A stretch of DNA of 64,000 bases, from NCBI GenBank assembly GCA_033032175.1, contig CM065309.1:16430001-16494000 (forward strand), read 5' to 3'. Shown one piece after another: positions 22,281 to 34,800 of the stretch (positions within the stretch are counted from its first letter, which is position 1; each line of letters begins with the position of its first letter). This DNA is from Saturnia japonica (Eukaryota > Arthropoda > Insecta > Lepidoptera > Saturniidae). The notes under the pieces were generated by a model. It was not told where the DNA came from. It did not search any database and was given only the letters and a program-made list of their open reading frames with translations. The translations under genes and the position numbers were made by a program.

Positions 22281-25009
22281 AAAACAGGTATAGTCGGTAT
22301 TTCTGCGGCTTCCCCAGCTAGTCTTCAAAAGGCCACTGTCCCTATTTTTATAAACCATGTACGTGCTGACGCCCTTATAGATACAGGAAGCTCGGTCAGC
22401 TTCATTGATGAAAAATTAGTACAGATTATGAAACTAAAGAAGAAAATTATCAATCAAACTATCAGTCTGGCTTCATTGAGTCACGTATCTTTCGTAAATG
22501 GGTTATGCCACGTAAATATCAAACTTGATAAACATATTTAAAAACATCATCCACTCCTTGTCGTCAATAATTTATGCGCAGATATTATTATTGGTCACGA
22601 TATACTTCAAAATCATCAGTCGATAGAAATGGGATTCGGAGGAAATAGAGAACCTCTACGTATATGCAACGTAATGCAAGCATCTATACCACCAGCTTCC
22701 ATTTTTAGTAATTTATCACCGAATATAAAGCCGATTTCAACTAAGTCTAAAAATTTTTCTGAAGCAGATGAGAAGTTTATAAAAGAAGAAATTACAAAGT
22801 TGTTGGATGATGGCGTTATTGAACCAAGTATTTCTCCATGGCGCGCTCAAGTTCTTATCACAGGAGGGAATACTCATCGGAAACGTTTAGTTATTGATTA
22901 TTCACGTACTATTAATCGTTATACAGAACTTGATGCATATCCCTTGCCAAAAATTGACACTATTATTTCTAAAGTCTCCAAATATAGTTTTTTTAGTCAG
23001 ATAGATTTGAAATCAGCGTACCATCAAGTACCTATTCTTATAAAGGAAAAACCTATGACAGCTTTTGAAGCTTGTGCAAATTTGTATCAGTTTACTCGAA
23101 TACCTTTCGGCGTCACGAATGGTGTTGCTGCTTTTCAAAGAGCTTTGCAATATATTATCGAAACTGAGAAACTAGTTGGCACTTTCGCTTATTTAGATGA
23201 TGTTACCGTCTGTGGAAAAACAAAAGAAGATCATGATCAGAGTTTAAAAAAATTCATGAACGCTGTTGAGAAATACAAATTAACATTGAACAAACAAAAG
23301 TGTCTCTTTTCAAGCGAACGAATTAGTCTATTAGGTTACACTATTCAAAACAATTCAATTAAACCTGATGAAGATCGTTTGAAACCTTTGATGGAATTAC
23401 CTATTCCAAATGACGCATCTTCTCTTAAACGAGCCCTTGGAATGTTTGCACATTATTCTAAATGGATACCAAATTTTTCAGAAAAGATACATCCCTTAAT
23501 TCAATCTCGATTACCTTTCGATCACAATTCAGTTGAATGCTTTAATAAAATGAAATCCGAAATAGCCAAATCAACTTTATTTGCAATAAATCAAGAAGAT
23601 ACTTTAACTGTAGAAACAGATGCATCTGAACATTCTATCGCCGCAACATTATCACAGAATGGACGTCCTGTCGCATTCTTTTCAAGGTCATTAAATGAAT
23701 CAGAAAAGAAACATTCTGCAATTGAGAAGGAAGCATGCGCTATAGTGGAATCTTTAAGAAAATGGCGACACTATTTAATAGGAAGACATTTTTTATTAAT
23801 TACTGACCAACAGTCTGTTTCATTTATGTTTAATCAAAAGCATTCGAGTAAAATAAAGAATGAGAAGATTGAAAGGTGGCGAATAGATCTCTCATGTTAT
23901 AAGTATGATATTATGTACAGACCAGGAAAGGAAAATACTGCAGCTGATGCATTATCTAGAATATCTGCTAGTCTTAACCCTAACAGACTGCGAGACTTGC
24001 ATAACTTATTGTGTCATCCTGGAATTGTTCGAATGATGCATTGGATAAGATCTAAAAACCTTCCGTATTCTCTTGAAAATGTCAAATCCATGACTGCCAC
24101 TTGTCCAGTTTGTTCACAAATTAAGCCTAGATTTGCCAAAGTTGTAGGTAAATTAATTAAAGCAACAGAACCTTTTCAGCGATTAAACATAGATTTCAAA
24201 GGGCCGATACCATCTAAAACATCAAACAAATACATACTAACAATAATTGACGAATATTCTAGATTTCCTTTTGCATATGTTTGTAAAGATCTTTCTGCAC
24301 AAACTGTTATAAAATCACTAAAAGATCTGTTCTTCATGTTTGGTGCTCCTGCCTATATACATTCTGATAGAGGCACTGCGTTCATGTCAAATGAATTAAA
24401 GCATTTCCTAGATAATTATGGAGTTTCTACTAGTAGGACAACACCCTACAATCCTGCAGGAAATGGTCAAATTGAACGTCTAAACGGGACACTATGGAGG
24501 ACGATACAGCTCTGCCTTTTGTCCAATGGAATGGATACGATGGACTGGGAACAGGTTTTACCTGTGGCATTACACTCCATACGATCACTATTATGCACGG
24601 CAACTAATGAAACACCTCATGAGGGGAATGTTTCGACACTCTCGACGTTCACCTACTGGAAGCTCTACCCCAAGCTGGTTAATGACTCCTGGTCCTGTAC
24701 TTTTAAAAAGGAAATGTGAGGACATCTAAATATGATCCTTTAGTAGATGAAGTAGAATTACTTCAAGGTAATCCTAATTATTCGTATATTTGTCTGCCAG
24801 ATGGGCGAGAAACCACGGTATCTAACAGGCAATTGGCACCCTGTCCCACCGAAACTTATGTAGAAAATGATCCTGAACCTGATTCAGAGTCTCAGCTTAA
24901 TCAAGAGCCTGAGAGTGGAACTGAACTAAGCGAGCATGACTTATCAATTCGTCGCTCGATACGAGAAAGGAGAATACCACGTTGTCTTCAGGATTACGTT
25001 TTAGAGTGA
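22186..25009 (+). pseudogene. gypsy-1 pro-pol polyprotein, interrupted
   Basis: The protease motif LIDTGSSVSFI is near 22374-22406. An in-frame TAA near 22539 separates it from the long frame (22629-24719). In that frame follow reverse transcriptase with YLDD at 23190-23201; RNase H starting at TVETDAS near 23608, with the ITDQQS and DALSR motifs; integrase with an HHCC zinc finger (LCHPG ... CPVCSQ) near 24010-24117; and D,D-35-E residues in IDFKG, HSDRG (near 24360) and IERLN (near 24472). Two frameshifts near 24615 and 24712 move the C-terminus, rich in SKYDPLVDEVELL and DGRETTVSNRQLAP, to a frame ending at 25009. Confidence 0.88.
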
Positions 25010-25028
25010 GACAGAACTAAGAACACCC

Positions 25029-25037
25029 AGGGGAGAA
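25029..25037 (+). promoter_or_regulatory. gypsy-1 polypurine tract
   Basis: AGGGGAGAA directly before the 3' LTR, the usual plus-strand primer of LTR elements. Confidence 0.7.
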
Positions 25038-25167
25038 TGTACTGTACATATCTATGGTTGAGTGTCACATTGACAACTATCTGATTGTCATGATTCAAAT
25101 ATATAACTATGTATAATTCTTTGCTGAATAAAGCCAAGATTTAGTTGGTATTTCTCTCTTTTTATCA
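25038..25167 (+). repeat. gypsy-1 3' LTR
   Basis: 130 bases, same ends as the 5' LTR and two differences from it, implying a recent insertion. Confidence 0.92.
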
Positions 25168-26689
25168 GTGTAACATATTCACTTGGATCAGCTAGTAATA
25201 TTTTATTTTTATAAATGAAAAAATTTTCACTACAAGGGCAAATTACCAAGTTAGGTTTGTAATGGGATTGGTACCATTATAATCAGGGATCTAAATTATC
25301 AAGTTTAACCCTAAACTTGTGTCAAACGAATCTAAATCTAATCCGTTAATAAATACGTATTGCATTGACCTGCAGACTATTTTTTTCACAAATATGAATT
25401 ACTCTTAGAAATTTGTTTTAACAAAAGCAAAGTTAATTTAAGAAACATGATTATTGTTTTTATTTTTGCATAACGTTATAACTCCTATTTAACATCATTT
25501 CCAACTTTGTCAAATAAAATAGTGTCATGAAAAACTTACGTACTAAGTACTTACAGTTTTAAGTTTCTTCTTAGATCCAGATGGTCCGTCCATAATGAAC
25601 GTAAAATTTTCCAAAATATCCGAAATTCACAGTAAATCTTTCACTCAATTTATAGATTAAATACAAAATTAAACATCGGATTACAATCATAAATCATTTA
25701 TCGCCGACTGCACTAACGGAACCATTTCTGGTATAGTTATTTCTTGAAAAATTTTATCGTTCAGAACTACACCCCGATTTGAGATTTCTAAGAATTAATA
25801 CAATCTAAAATAATTGAATAAGTAGGAAAACTAGGAGTAGAATAGAAGTACTGTATTAAATAAAACTTCACCGGGACTAGGGATGAATCGCTACGAGTAA
25901 ATGAGACTGCATACTCGATTCTTTCAAACCGAGTACCGAGTATGTATTTGTAAAAATACTCGTATCGGTACTCGATCGTAACATATTACAATTACACAAA
26001 ATTTGTTTATATTTTTCAATTATTTTTGTATTATGCAGTGAAATCTTTGTACCTACTCATTATGCGTGCGATATAAACACATGATTTAACGTTTGAACAA
26101 TCTTTGGTTGATGAAAGGAAATTTACCTATAATTTTTGTAGTACAATATAAGACGTCATGACATCATGTCACGCTTGTATATTATAATAATTGAACCCAG
26201 ATATTAAGATATCAAAGCTATAGAAACAGGCGCAAAAGTTTTATATATCGTTTGCACATTTGTGCTTTTTAAAAGGTTGTTTTCAAACACTTGGGCAACG
26301 GTCACTGCTTCAGGAAAGAAGGAAAGAGCACTTCTAAATCACATTTTGTATTAAAGTAAAATAATTATGTTAGTACGGTTGTTTTCACTAGCCTTTAATC
26401 CGTAGAAAAATAACGATATGAGCACGTACCGTGCTTTTAATTGATTCTGAGAAGGTACCGAAATAGCCGCGACACCGAGTAGAAGAATGGAATCTTTCTT
26501 AAGATTAAAGTCACCTGATTAAGGGGGTGGTTTTAAAAGTTCCGAGGGAAATTTAGAAAGAAAAAATATATAGGAGCACCTTTTTACTGGGTGAAAAAAG
26601 AAGCAGACTGAATTAGGGTTTTTTGTATAATAAAGAATATATTTTATATAAGCTTTATGGTATCAAACCGTGACGTTATCGTGGTGGAT
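25168..26689. other. gene-free spacer between two LTR elements
   Basis: No supported gene. A segment near 25910-25985 is built from many ACTCG/GAGTA motifs and their complements (ACTCGATTC, CCGAGTACCGAGTATG, ACTCGTATCGGTACTCGATC), a palindrome-rich block. Otherwise AT-rich. Confidence 0.5.
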
Positions 26690-27208
26690 GTGGCTTGCGT
26701 TGTTGTGATCTGTCTATTTTAAAGATAAAAAAATAAATAAAAAATACAGGATATCCTAAAAAGTAGTGGTAAGCGAAAGTGCAGAGGTAAAACATCCTTA
26801 AGGCTATTCGAATCACCGCCATGTAATATGTTTTGCGATTGATGAAACGAAAAAGTGACAGACAGACACATAAATTCTGTAGCACTTCCGCACCGAACCG
26901 AAATAGCGGTGGCTTAGCTACACTGGGTAATTTCGATACGGTAAAAAACGATGTTCAAAAACTAGATAGCGCTGGAACAAATACAATGCTCTCACGTACC
27001 TTGGACTGCTCCAACACGTGCGATGATATCCACCGATACGATTCAGGTCACCATACGAATTCAGATTCGGTTTTGCACAGCGATTCTTGTTGCGTGCCTC
27101 GCGATAAGAGCTCCAATATTCGACGAGTACATAAAGCATGACAGCTGTCAGCTGCGTTTGCCAGTCCCATCGAGTATTGATAATAAGGTTTTATATGAGT
27201 ACGAAACA
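26690..27208 (-). repeat. BEL/Pao 3' LTR (outer edge uncertain)
   Basis: Begins on the minus strand with TGTTTCGTACTC right after a purine tract and contains GACAGCTGTCA. Without the 5' LTR for comparison only the inner boundary is supported. Small frames inside on both strands (26833-27141, 26918-27139, 27023-27250) are not genes. Confidence 0.4.
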
Positions 27209-30200
27209 TCCCGCCCACCAAAATGCCTATGGTATTTTCTGGTCAAATGATCAATTGGGGAACAAGGATCGGTAGATACGATAAGAACGGTAAAAACACT
27301 ACGATATACTAAAATAGATATACGATAAAAGAATATATAAAATATAGATACATATAAATACATAGATATAATGAATTAAAGCGATTTAAGTTAGTCTTCT
27401 AGCGGTAGAGGACATAACTTAACTAACGGTTTTAACTAATGCAATACGAGGAATGCCATCAGTACCAGGCAGAAGATCCACAACTCTGGCAAGAGGCCAT
27501 TGCAGTGGAGTGCGATTATCGTCCTTGATAATTACCATTGAACCGATTTGTAGTGGTTTAGAATTTTTGGTCCATTTAGCGCGTTGTGTAAGAGAATTTA
27601 GATATTCGTGTTTCCATCTGGACCAGAAACTCTGATGAAAAGATTGTATCAACTGCCACCGGTGAAGTCGATTTAGTTTAACATTAGATAGATCATCATC
27701 AGGAACAATAGTTAAAGGCTCTAAAGTAAGAAAATGTCCTGGCGTTAAAACTGATAAGTCATTTGGATCGGAGCTAATGGAACATAGAAGTCGCGAATTT
27801 AAAACAGCTTCAATTTGGACGAATAAAGTCGTAAGTTCTTCAAAAGTTAAGATTTGATCACCGACCACTCGAAGTAAATGAGATTGAGCCGCTTTAATTT
27901 GTATTTCCCATATACCACCGAAATGAGGAGCTGACGGTGGGTTAAATTTAAATTCAATCTTTTCTGCATTGGAAGCATGTTGCATAAGAGATGAAAGTTG
28001 ATTTCTAGCTCCTACAAAGTTGGTACCGCAGTCAGCATGAATTATGTTACATCGGCCGCGACGTGCTACAAAGCGCCGAAGTGCAGTGATAAATCCGTCC
28101 GTCGAAAGAGTAGATACTACCTCGAGGTGTACTGCTTTGGTTGCAAGACAAACGAATAAACAAAGATAAGCTTTGTCGATCTTAGCACCTCGATGTGGTC
28201 CAAGTTTTATGCGAAAGGGTCCACCAAAGTCAACGCCAACGATACAGAATGGTTTTATTTGATTTACACGGTACGTTGGAAGTTCTGCCATAAAGGGCTG
28301 CAAAGGCTTTGGATTTACGCGGTAGCATTTGATACATTTAGCGAGACGATGACGAATAGTGCGTTTTGCGGATACTATCCAGAATTGCTGTAGAAGCAAA
28401 TATTGAGTAGTATTAATTCCCGGATGTAAATAACTGTGATGTATAAAATCAATTACTAGAAATGTAAAAGGATGGTTAGGCGGTAAGAGAGCAGGGTGCT
28501 TTTGTGTATATTCTAAGCCCGAACGAGAAATTCTGCCACCCACCCTGAGTACACCTAGTTTATCGATAAAAGGATTAAGTTTACGAAAATGTTTTGATAA
28601 CGGCTTATTCAACTTTAGGTTAATGATTTCTCCTGAAAATGTAGTACCTTGTACATGTTTTACTAATTGCATCAAAGCATTGTGTCGCTCAAGATTATTG
28701 ATAAACTTGTAATTATTAAAATTTAGATGTCTACATTTGTTAATGAAACGATAGATGTAAGCTAATATCCTAACAATTTTTTGCAAAGACGAGAAGCGGT
28801 TTAAAAGATTATCAAAAATGTTAGGATCAACTTTAGCTATATTTTTTGATGTTAGAACTATTGGTTTACGAGCTTCACTCTCAACAATGGCTTTATCTTC
28901 GTGTGATAAGCTAACTGAACATACTGACCAAGATTCTGGATTTTCATGCAACCAATACGGTCCCACCCACCATAACGTATTGTGAAGCAATTCTCTGGGG
29001 AATTGACCTCTAGAACAGATGTCAGCAGGATTCTCGCTTGAGGGAACATGGTTCCAGCATTCGATGGGTGTAATGTCTTGTATGTGGCTAACACGATTAG
29101 CGACGAATGTTGACCACCGTGAAGAATGAGAGCGTAACCACGAAAGAACAATTGTCGAATCTGACCAGAAGTAGACAGCGTCAATTTTAATACGAGAGAG
29201 GTAAGTATCGCGTAGGAATTTATATAAGTCTGCAAGCATTACGGCTGCACAGAGCTCGAGACGTGGTAACGAAATACGTTTTAGAGGTGCGACACGAGCT
29301 TTGGAGCAAACCTGGAATACGTGAATTTTACCAACGGAATTAGTAACACGCATATAGAACACTGTACCCAACGCATTATCAGAGCTGTCACAAAAGCCGA
29401 TTAGTTCACACGATTCTACATTTGGACATATGAGTTTACGAGGTATTTTTAGTTGCGACAATAGTGGCATTTGATTTCGATATATGCTCCAAGTATTGAC
29501 GATTTCATCCGGTGGAGTTTGATCCCAGCCAACACCTAGAATCCAAAGCTTTTGAATCAAACATTTAGCTTGAATTGTAATAGGAGATAGAAATCCTAAC
29601 GGATCGAAAATTCGCGCGATTTCACTTAAGATAGAACGTTTAGTGCATACTCGATTTGAAGGTTTGATTTCAAAAAGAAATGCGTCTACGGTAGGATCCC
29701 ATCTGAGTCCCAAAACCTTCAACGTTTGTGTTTCCGTATTGTCGAGCGATACAGAACCTGTTAGACAATCTTCACTGGAAAGATTGGATAAAAGCTATGG
29801 ATTATTACTAACCCACTTTCGAAGTTTGAAACCTCCGAGATCAAAAAGAGCAACGACTTGTGATTTTGCATCTTGTGCGAGTTCAAGAGAAGAAAAACCG
29901 GTAATGACGTCATCGATATAAACATCCGATAGTATGATTTCTTTTGCGAGTCGGTAATTATCTCCTTCGTCTTCAGCAAGTTGTCTTAGAGTACGACAAG
30001 CTAGATATGGAGACGAAGACAATCCGTAAGTCACTGTGTTAAGACGATATTCACGAAGGATTTCACTAGATGAGCTCCTCCAGAATATACGCTGATAATC
30101 ACGATGATCGGGTGCAATTAAGATTTGGCGATACATCTGACGTGCGTCTGCCATAAACACGACGTTATGTTCTGGAAAGCGCAGAAGAATACTCAATATA

Positions 30201-31004
30201 TTAGGTTGCAATTTGGGACCGATAAATTGTGTATCGTTAAGTGATCTAGAATTAAGATCTTTCGCTGAACCATCGAATACGACGCGCAATCGTGTTGTCT
30301 TAGATTCAGGGCGTAGAACACAATGATGTGGTATATAATATTTTCCCCTGCCCATTTCGTTTACTGGGACTAACGACATATGACCGCTCTCTATGTAATC
30401 AGACATAAAATCTGCGTATTGTGAATGTAGATCCGGATCTCGTGATAGTCTTCGTTCGATAGCGTGGAATCTTCGCAATGCAACATCCCGAGAACCATCG
30501 AAGGTTGGTTCTGATCCAGTTTTAAAAGGTATACGTACCATATATCGGCCAGATTCATCGCGAGTATGATCAGACTTAAACTTTTGCTCGCATAGTAATT
30601 CATCTGGAGTCAATATTGATGTACTTGGTATGGAATCAAGTTCCCAAAATCATTGTACTAAAGCATTTAACTCGTTATCGATATCTGGTAATGTATGTAA
30701 CAAAGTACTAGACGATATGCATGTCTTGCCTAAAAGAAGCCGACCAAAGATTGAATTAAACGCGGTAGGTTGGTTGGAACCGCCTTTAATATGTTGGTTA
30801 AGAATAGATTCTGCGAATACGTCCGCAGCGAATAATAATTCGATAGGTCCTGGAATATCAAAACCAGGATCCGCCAAGGATAACGATTTAATATGTGACC
30901 ATCCCGATGTGTTCAACTGCGCGATTGGTTGATCGCCACATATTTTAAAAATAACGTGCATATTTAATTTGTACAACACTCGACCGTCAGTTCCGACAGA
31001 ACAC
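26690..31004 (-). mobile_element. BEL/Pao LTR retrotransposon, 5'-truncated
   Basis: The minus strand carries a BEL/Pao pol from about 31006 down to 27419, followed by a purine-rich GGTGGGCGGGA tract (plus 27209-27219) and what looks like the start of a 3' LTR, TGTTTCG..., at 27208. The 5' LTR, gag and the first part of the protease are absent: the pol frame stops exactly where a copy of repeat R1 begins (about 31005). The far edge of the 3' LTR cannot be fixed without its partner; 26690 is an estimate. Confidence 0.85.
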
Positions 31005-31006
31005 AC
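27419..31006 (-). pseudogene. BEL/Pao pol polyprotein with two premature stops
   Basis: One reading frame runs from 31006 to 27419, broken by two stop codons (30650-30652 and 29795-29797). Order: C-terminal half of the protease domain with the FGRLLLGKT motif; reverse transcriptase (RVVFDGSAKDLN, MADARQMYRQI, and YIDD at 29909-29920); the BEL-type KVLGLRWDPTVDAF connector; RNase H (CDSSDNALG, SLPRLELCAAV, FWSDSTIVLSW); integrase (HHCC near CIKCYRV; acidic residues in VGVDFGGPF, HADCGTNF and FGGIWE); and a C-terminal PLQWPLARVVDLLPG domain. Both stops sit at conserved positions (LVQ*FWE, SNNP*LL) and look like single substitutions. Confidence 0.9.
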
Positions 31007-31262
31007 GAGGAAGGAACAGGAGGAAGGGAACGTGCCTATGTGTATAATTTAGTTAGCTCGAATCGTAGGTGTAGGGATTCGATTAGATCGCGACCTATTT
31101 GCGAACGCGACGACCGCCCGAGCCGAGGTCCGGCCACTTTGGCACCCTCGTGCGAGTCGTCCACGAAACTTTCACAGCTGAGTGCCCTCTGCGCTCGCCC
31201 CCAAGTCCGGTGAAGCTGTAAAAGCCGCAGCGGTTTCAGGGCCAACAGTATAGTCAGTTCTA
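31005..31262 (-). repeat. interspersed repeat R1, copy 2
   Basis: Reverse complement of the unit at 16006-16303 (GAACTGACTA complement at the right end, GGGAACGTGCC at the left). It sits exactly between the broken end of the BEL/Pao element and the left LTR of gypsy-2. Confidence 0.7.
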
Positions 31263-31286
31263 AAAAATAAAATAAAAAATATACTT

Positions 31287-31544
31287 TGTAGTAAGACAAC
31301 CAGTCCCTAGTACTTCTAGACGCCGTGATATACGTCTCCCGTCTAGGTACTATGATTACTCTATGTAGGTTGTATATGCATCGGTTGTTGTTAGTTCTAT
31401 TCTTGAATTTGACAGAGAATAAAAAGAGAGCTCTAGCTAGCGCGTCTTTTGAATGTCTTTTAAAATGACTGTCGTGTTTTCTGATTATTTTATATAATAG
31501 CCTAACTTACGAATGTGTAATACATTGTGGTGGTTGAATAAACA
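31287..31544 (+). repeat. gypsy-2 5' LTR
   Basis: Starts TGTAGTAAGACAAC and ends GAATAAACA; its copy at 39109 starts TATAGTAAGACAAC. AATAAA occurs near the 3' edge. Confidence 0.88.
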
Positions 31545-31708
31545 TTTCAACGATCTGCCGACTATATTATTTATAAGACTGAGCTAGCTTGGCGAAATAT
31601 GGCGTCCCAAATTGAAGGCCGAATCCCACAACAAAGTTAGTGAAAATTTGTGGAATCTACGCTGTGTGTACATAATCGTGATCACAGTGTAAGTATAGTC
31701 AGAAAACA
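31545..31708 (+). other. gypsy-2 leader between 5' LTR and gag start
   Basis: A 164-base leader. No TGG primer site follows the LTR; the first bases TTCAAC could pair with GTTGAA at the LTR end (31533-31538), forming a small hairpin across the junction. A short frame starting at ATGGCGTCCC (31600) closes after 13 codons. Confidence 0.4.
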
Positions 31709-31718
31709 ATGCCGAAAA
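31709..31718 (+). pseudogene. gypsy-2 gag start codon, cut off by copia
   Basis: ATG at 31709-31711 followed by seven bases up to the copia LTR. Reading frame and sequence continue at 36214 after the copia element: the last five bases here, GAAAA, correspond to GAAAC at 36214-36218. The start of gag is thus separated from its body by 4.5 kb. Confidence 0.7.
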
Positions 31719-31880
31719 TGTTGAAGAGGAGGATTACGGGGCGATTTTTAAATAAATCACTTTTCTTTTATAACATATTTCTTTTCTTAATGTTTGTATC
31801 TTAGCAACTCTATATATATTTTCTTTTTAATTCATATACATATATTTTACTAGAAAGGAGATGCGCATTGTTATTCAACA
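31719..31880 (-). repeat. copia 3' LTR
   Basis: 162 bases with a TGTTGAA/TTCAACA terminal inverted repeat. Differs from 36052-36213 at two positions (ACGGGGCG against ACGAGGCG; one C against T in a T run). Confidence 0.94.
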
Positions 31881-34800
31881 CTCTCCCTCAATGCACATCT
31901 CATACCTAATCTAAACATAAACTGAGAAAATTGAATTTTACTAAGAGGCTTTGTCAGAACATCTGCTAAATGGTCTTTAGTATTCACATATATAACATTG
32001 ATTAACCCTTCCTCAATTTTTTGCTTTACAAAATTATACTTAATGTCCATATGTTTAAGGCGTTTTTGATCAGGGTTATTTACCGAGTTAATAGTACTTA
32101 TATTATCTTCAAACATTGTTACTTTTTGACACTCAACATTTAAATCATTTAATAATTTTATAATCCAACAAGCTTCTACTACTGATTCACATAACGAAAT
32201 TAATTCTGCTTCAGTTGTGCTTAAAGCTACTGTAGCTTGTTTTCTAGATATCCATATTACGACATTATTAAATAGCATAAATAAGTAACCGCTAGTAGAT
32301 TTTCTATCATTATCTCTAGCCCAGTCAGAGTCTGCATATCCTATCAAAGGTATAATATCATTAAAAACATTTTTATAATAAACTAATGCATAATGTAGAG
32401 TTTCTTTTACATATCTTAAAATTCTTTTTAATGCCTTCCACAAAGCTTCGTTAGGTTTAGATTGATATCTACTCAAATAATATACAGCATTACATATATC
32501 TGGTCTAGTCCCTACAGCGGCATACATCAATGACCCAGTTAGTGATCTACACTTCTGCTCATAAGATAAATCTAGTTCAGTATCATCAAATTTAAAATTT
32601 ACATCCATAGGTGTTGCACAACATTTACATTCTAACATCTGATATTTTTTAAGAACCGTTTTTAAATATTTTGTTTGGTTAATTACAATCTTATTCTTCT
32701 GCCTACTAATTGATATTCCTAGGTACAATAATTCATCATGTCTCATGTCTTTCATTCTAAATCGTTGTGATAAAAATTCTTTAATTTTGTTTATTTTTAT
32801 TATATCATCATTAATTATTAAAATGTCATCTACATAGATTAATAAATATGTATTATTCATGCTATATAAACAATAATCGTTTTCTGATCTTTTGAATCCA
32901 TATTCGGTAATTGTGCTATTGAATTTTTCATACCAATATTTTGGGGATTTCTTTAACCCGTATAATGATTTGGTTAACCTTAATACTCTTCCCTCCGGTA
33001 ATTTTAGTCCTTCTGGTGGTTTAAGATATACATTTTCTTTTATATCACCATATAGAAACGCACCCTTTACATCCATTTGATGTATTTGATAATCTCGAAA
33101 TGCTGAAATTGACAACATTATTCTTAGAGTTTGTAACTTTAATACTGGTGAGTATATATCTTCTAACTGTTCCTTTTGTTGATATCCCTTTACTACAAGC
33201 CTTGCTTTACATATTTCTTTCTGTCCTATACATTTTCTTGTAAAAACCCATTTACTATCTAATAATTTTTCTTTCTCTGGTTTTGATACCACTTTCCATG
33301 TTTCACTTTCTTCTAATACTTTAAACTCTTCTTTTATTGCATTTTTCCATTCTTGTCTGTCTTTTCTATATTCTACTTCCTCATAACATGATGAAATATC
33401 TTCCTGGCTTGTCATCAATGCATACAAAACTTCATCACTGTCATTATTTAAATCCATAATATATTCTTCATGCCATTTCGGTTTCTGCATTTTTCTTTTC
33501 CCTCTTTCTTCTTGTTCATCTTTACTTTGTATAACTTCATCCACCTGTATGTTTATTTTCTTTGTAGGTATATCTTTAGTAGCGCTTGTCATTATATTCT
33601 TTTGCTCTTCTCTCCTTTCTTGTCTTGCTTCTTCAAAAGTCTTTTGTTCATCTTTTTGACTTCCTTCTTCTTTGTTTTCTACATGTAAGTATGGTAAGTA
33701 TATATTTTCATTGTACCTTTTATCAAATATAACATTTCTTGCATGTACTACTTTACTTGTTTCCGGGTCAAATAATTTATATCCCGATGTACTATATCCA
33801 ATCATGATCATTTTCTTTCCCGTGTTATCCAATTTCTGTCTCAATTCCCTAGGTACATGGTTATATGCGATACAACCAAAAACACGCATGTTTGACACAT
33901 CAGGTTTTCTGCCTGTCCATAATTCACTTGCCGTTAACTCTCTCCCTGCTGATGGACTTCTATTTGCTACATAAGCTGAATATAAAACAGCATCAGCCCA
34001 AAACTCTTTTTCTAACTTTGGTTCCAACAGGATTGTTCTCGCCTTCTCCATAAGTGTGCGATTCATTCTCTCAGCAACTCCATTCATTTGCGGATTATAA
34101 GGTACTGTTTATTGTAGTGATATTCCTTCTTGTGCACAAAAATATTGAAAATCATTAATGACGTATTCCCCGCCGTTATCTGAACGCAGTTTTAGCAGAT
34201 TTGTGTTAAAATGTTTGGTGACATAATAAAAATAATTTTGAAATTTCTCAAATACTTTGGATTTTTGTTTAATAAGGTATACTATTACAAAATGAGTATA
34301 ATCATCGATAAAAGTCAAGAAATATTTATAACCGTCTCTACTGGTTGGAGATATAGGTCTACATACATCCGTGTGTACTATTTCAAGTGGCTGTTTAGCT
34401 CTATATCCAATCTTATTATACGGTTGTCGTGTCATTTTACCTAGCAGACATGGTTCGCATAATGTATTTTCTATATTACTGTTTCTTAAGTCATTTAAAC
34501 CATTTACCATATTTGTTTTTACCAACCGATTAATATTATGCATTCCTAAATGACCAAACCTTCTATGCCACAAACTAGCTATCTCATTAAATTCTTTGTT
34601 TACATAGTTGCAATTTTGTTGGTTGATGCTTGTCATAATAGTATACAAATTACCTTCTAAGTTGCCTATCATTATCATGTTATCATATCTATTATAAATT
34701 CTAACCTTACCGTGTGTGAATGTAGCTTTATATCCACTTAAATTAATTTTAGATACGGATATTAAATTTTTCCTTAATTCGGGAACAAAATATACATTTT

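Larger units (their letters stand above)
21265..25167 (+). mobile_element. gypsy-1: Ty3/gypsy LTR retrotransposon, near full length
   Basis: Two 130-base LTRs (21265-21394 and 25038-25167) differ at only two positions. Between them lie gag, protease, reverse transcriptase, RNase H and integrase in the Ty3/gypsy order, with RNase H before integrase. The LTRs start TGTACTG and end ATCA. A purine tract AGGGGAGAA (25029-25037) abuts the 3' LTR. There is no TGG-type tRNA primer site; a self-complementary site takes its place (see 21396-21408). Flanking bases GTGTG and GTGTA are a possible 5-base target duplication with one mismatch. The reading frames carry at least four breaks despite the near-identical LTRs. 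Confidence 0.92.

Noticed and set aside
26660..26690. tRNA-type primer site TGGTATCAAACCGTG
   Set aside because: It starts TGG, but lies on the wrong strand and at the wrong place for the BEL/Pao element, and no LTR pair supports a second element.
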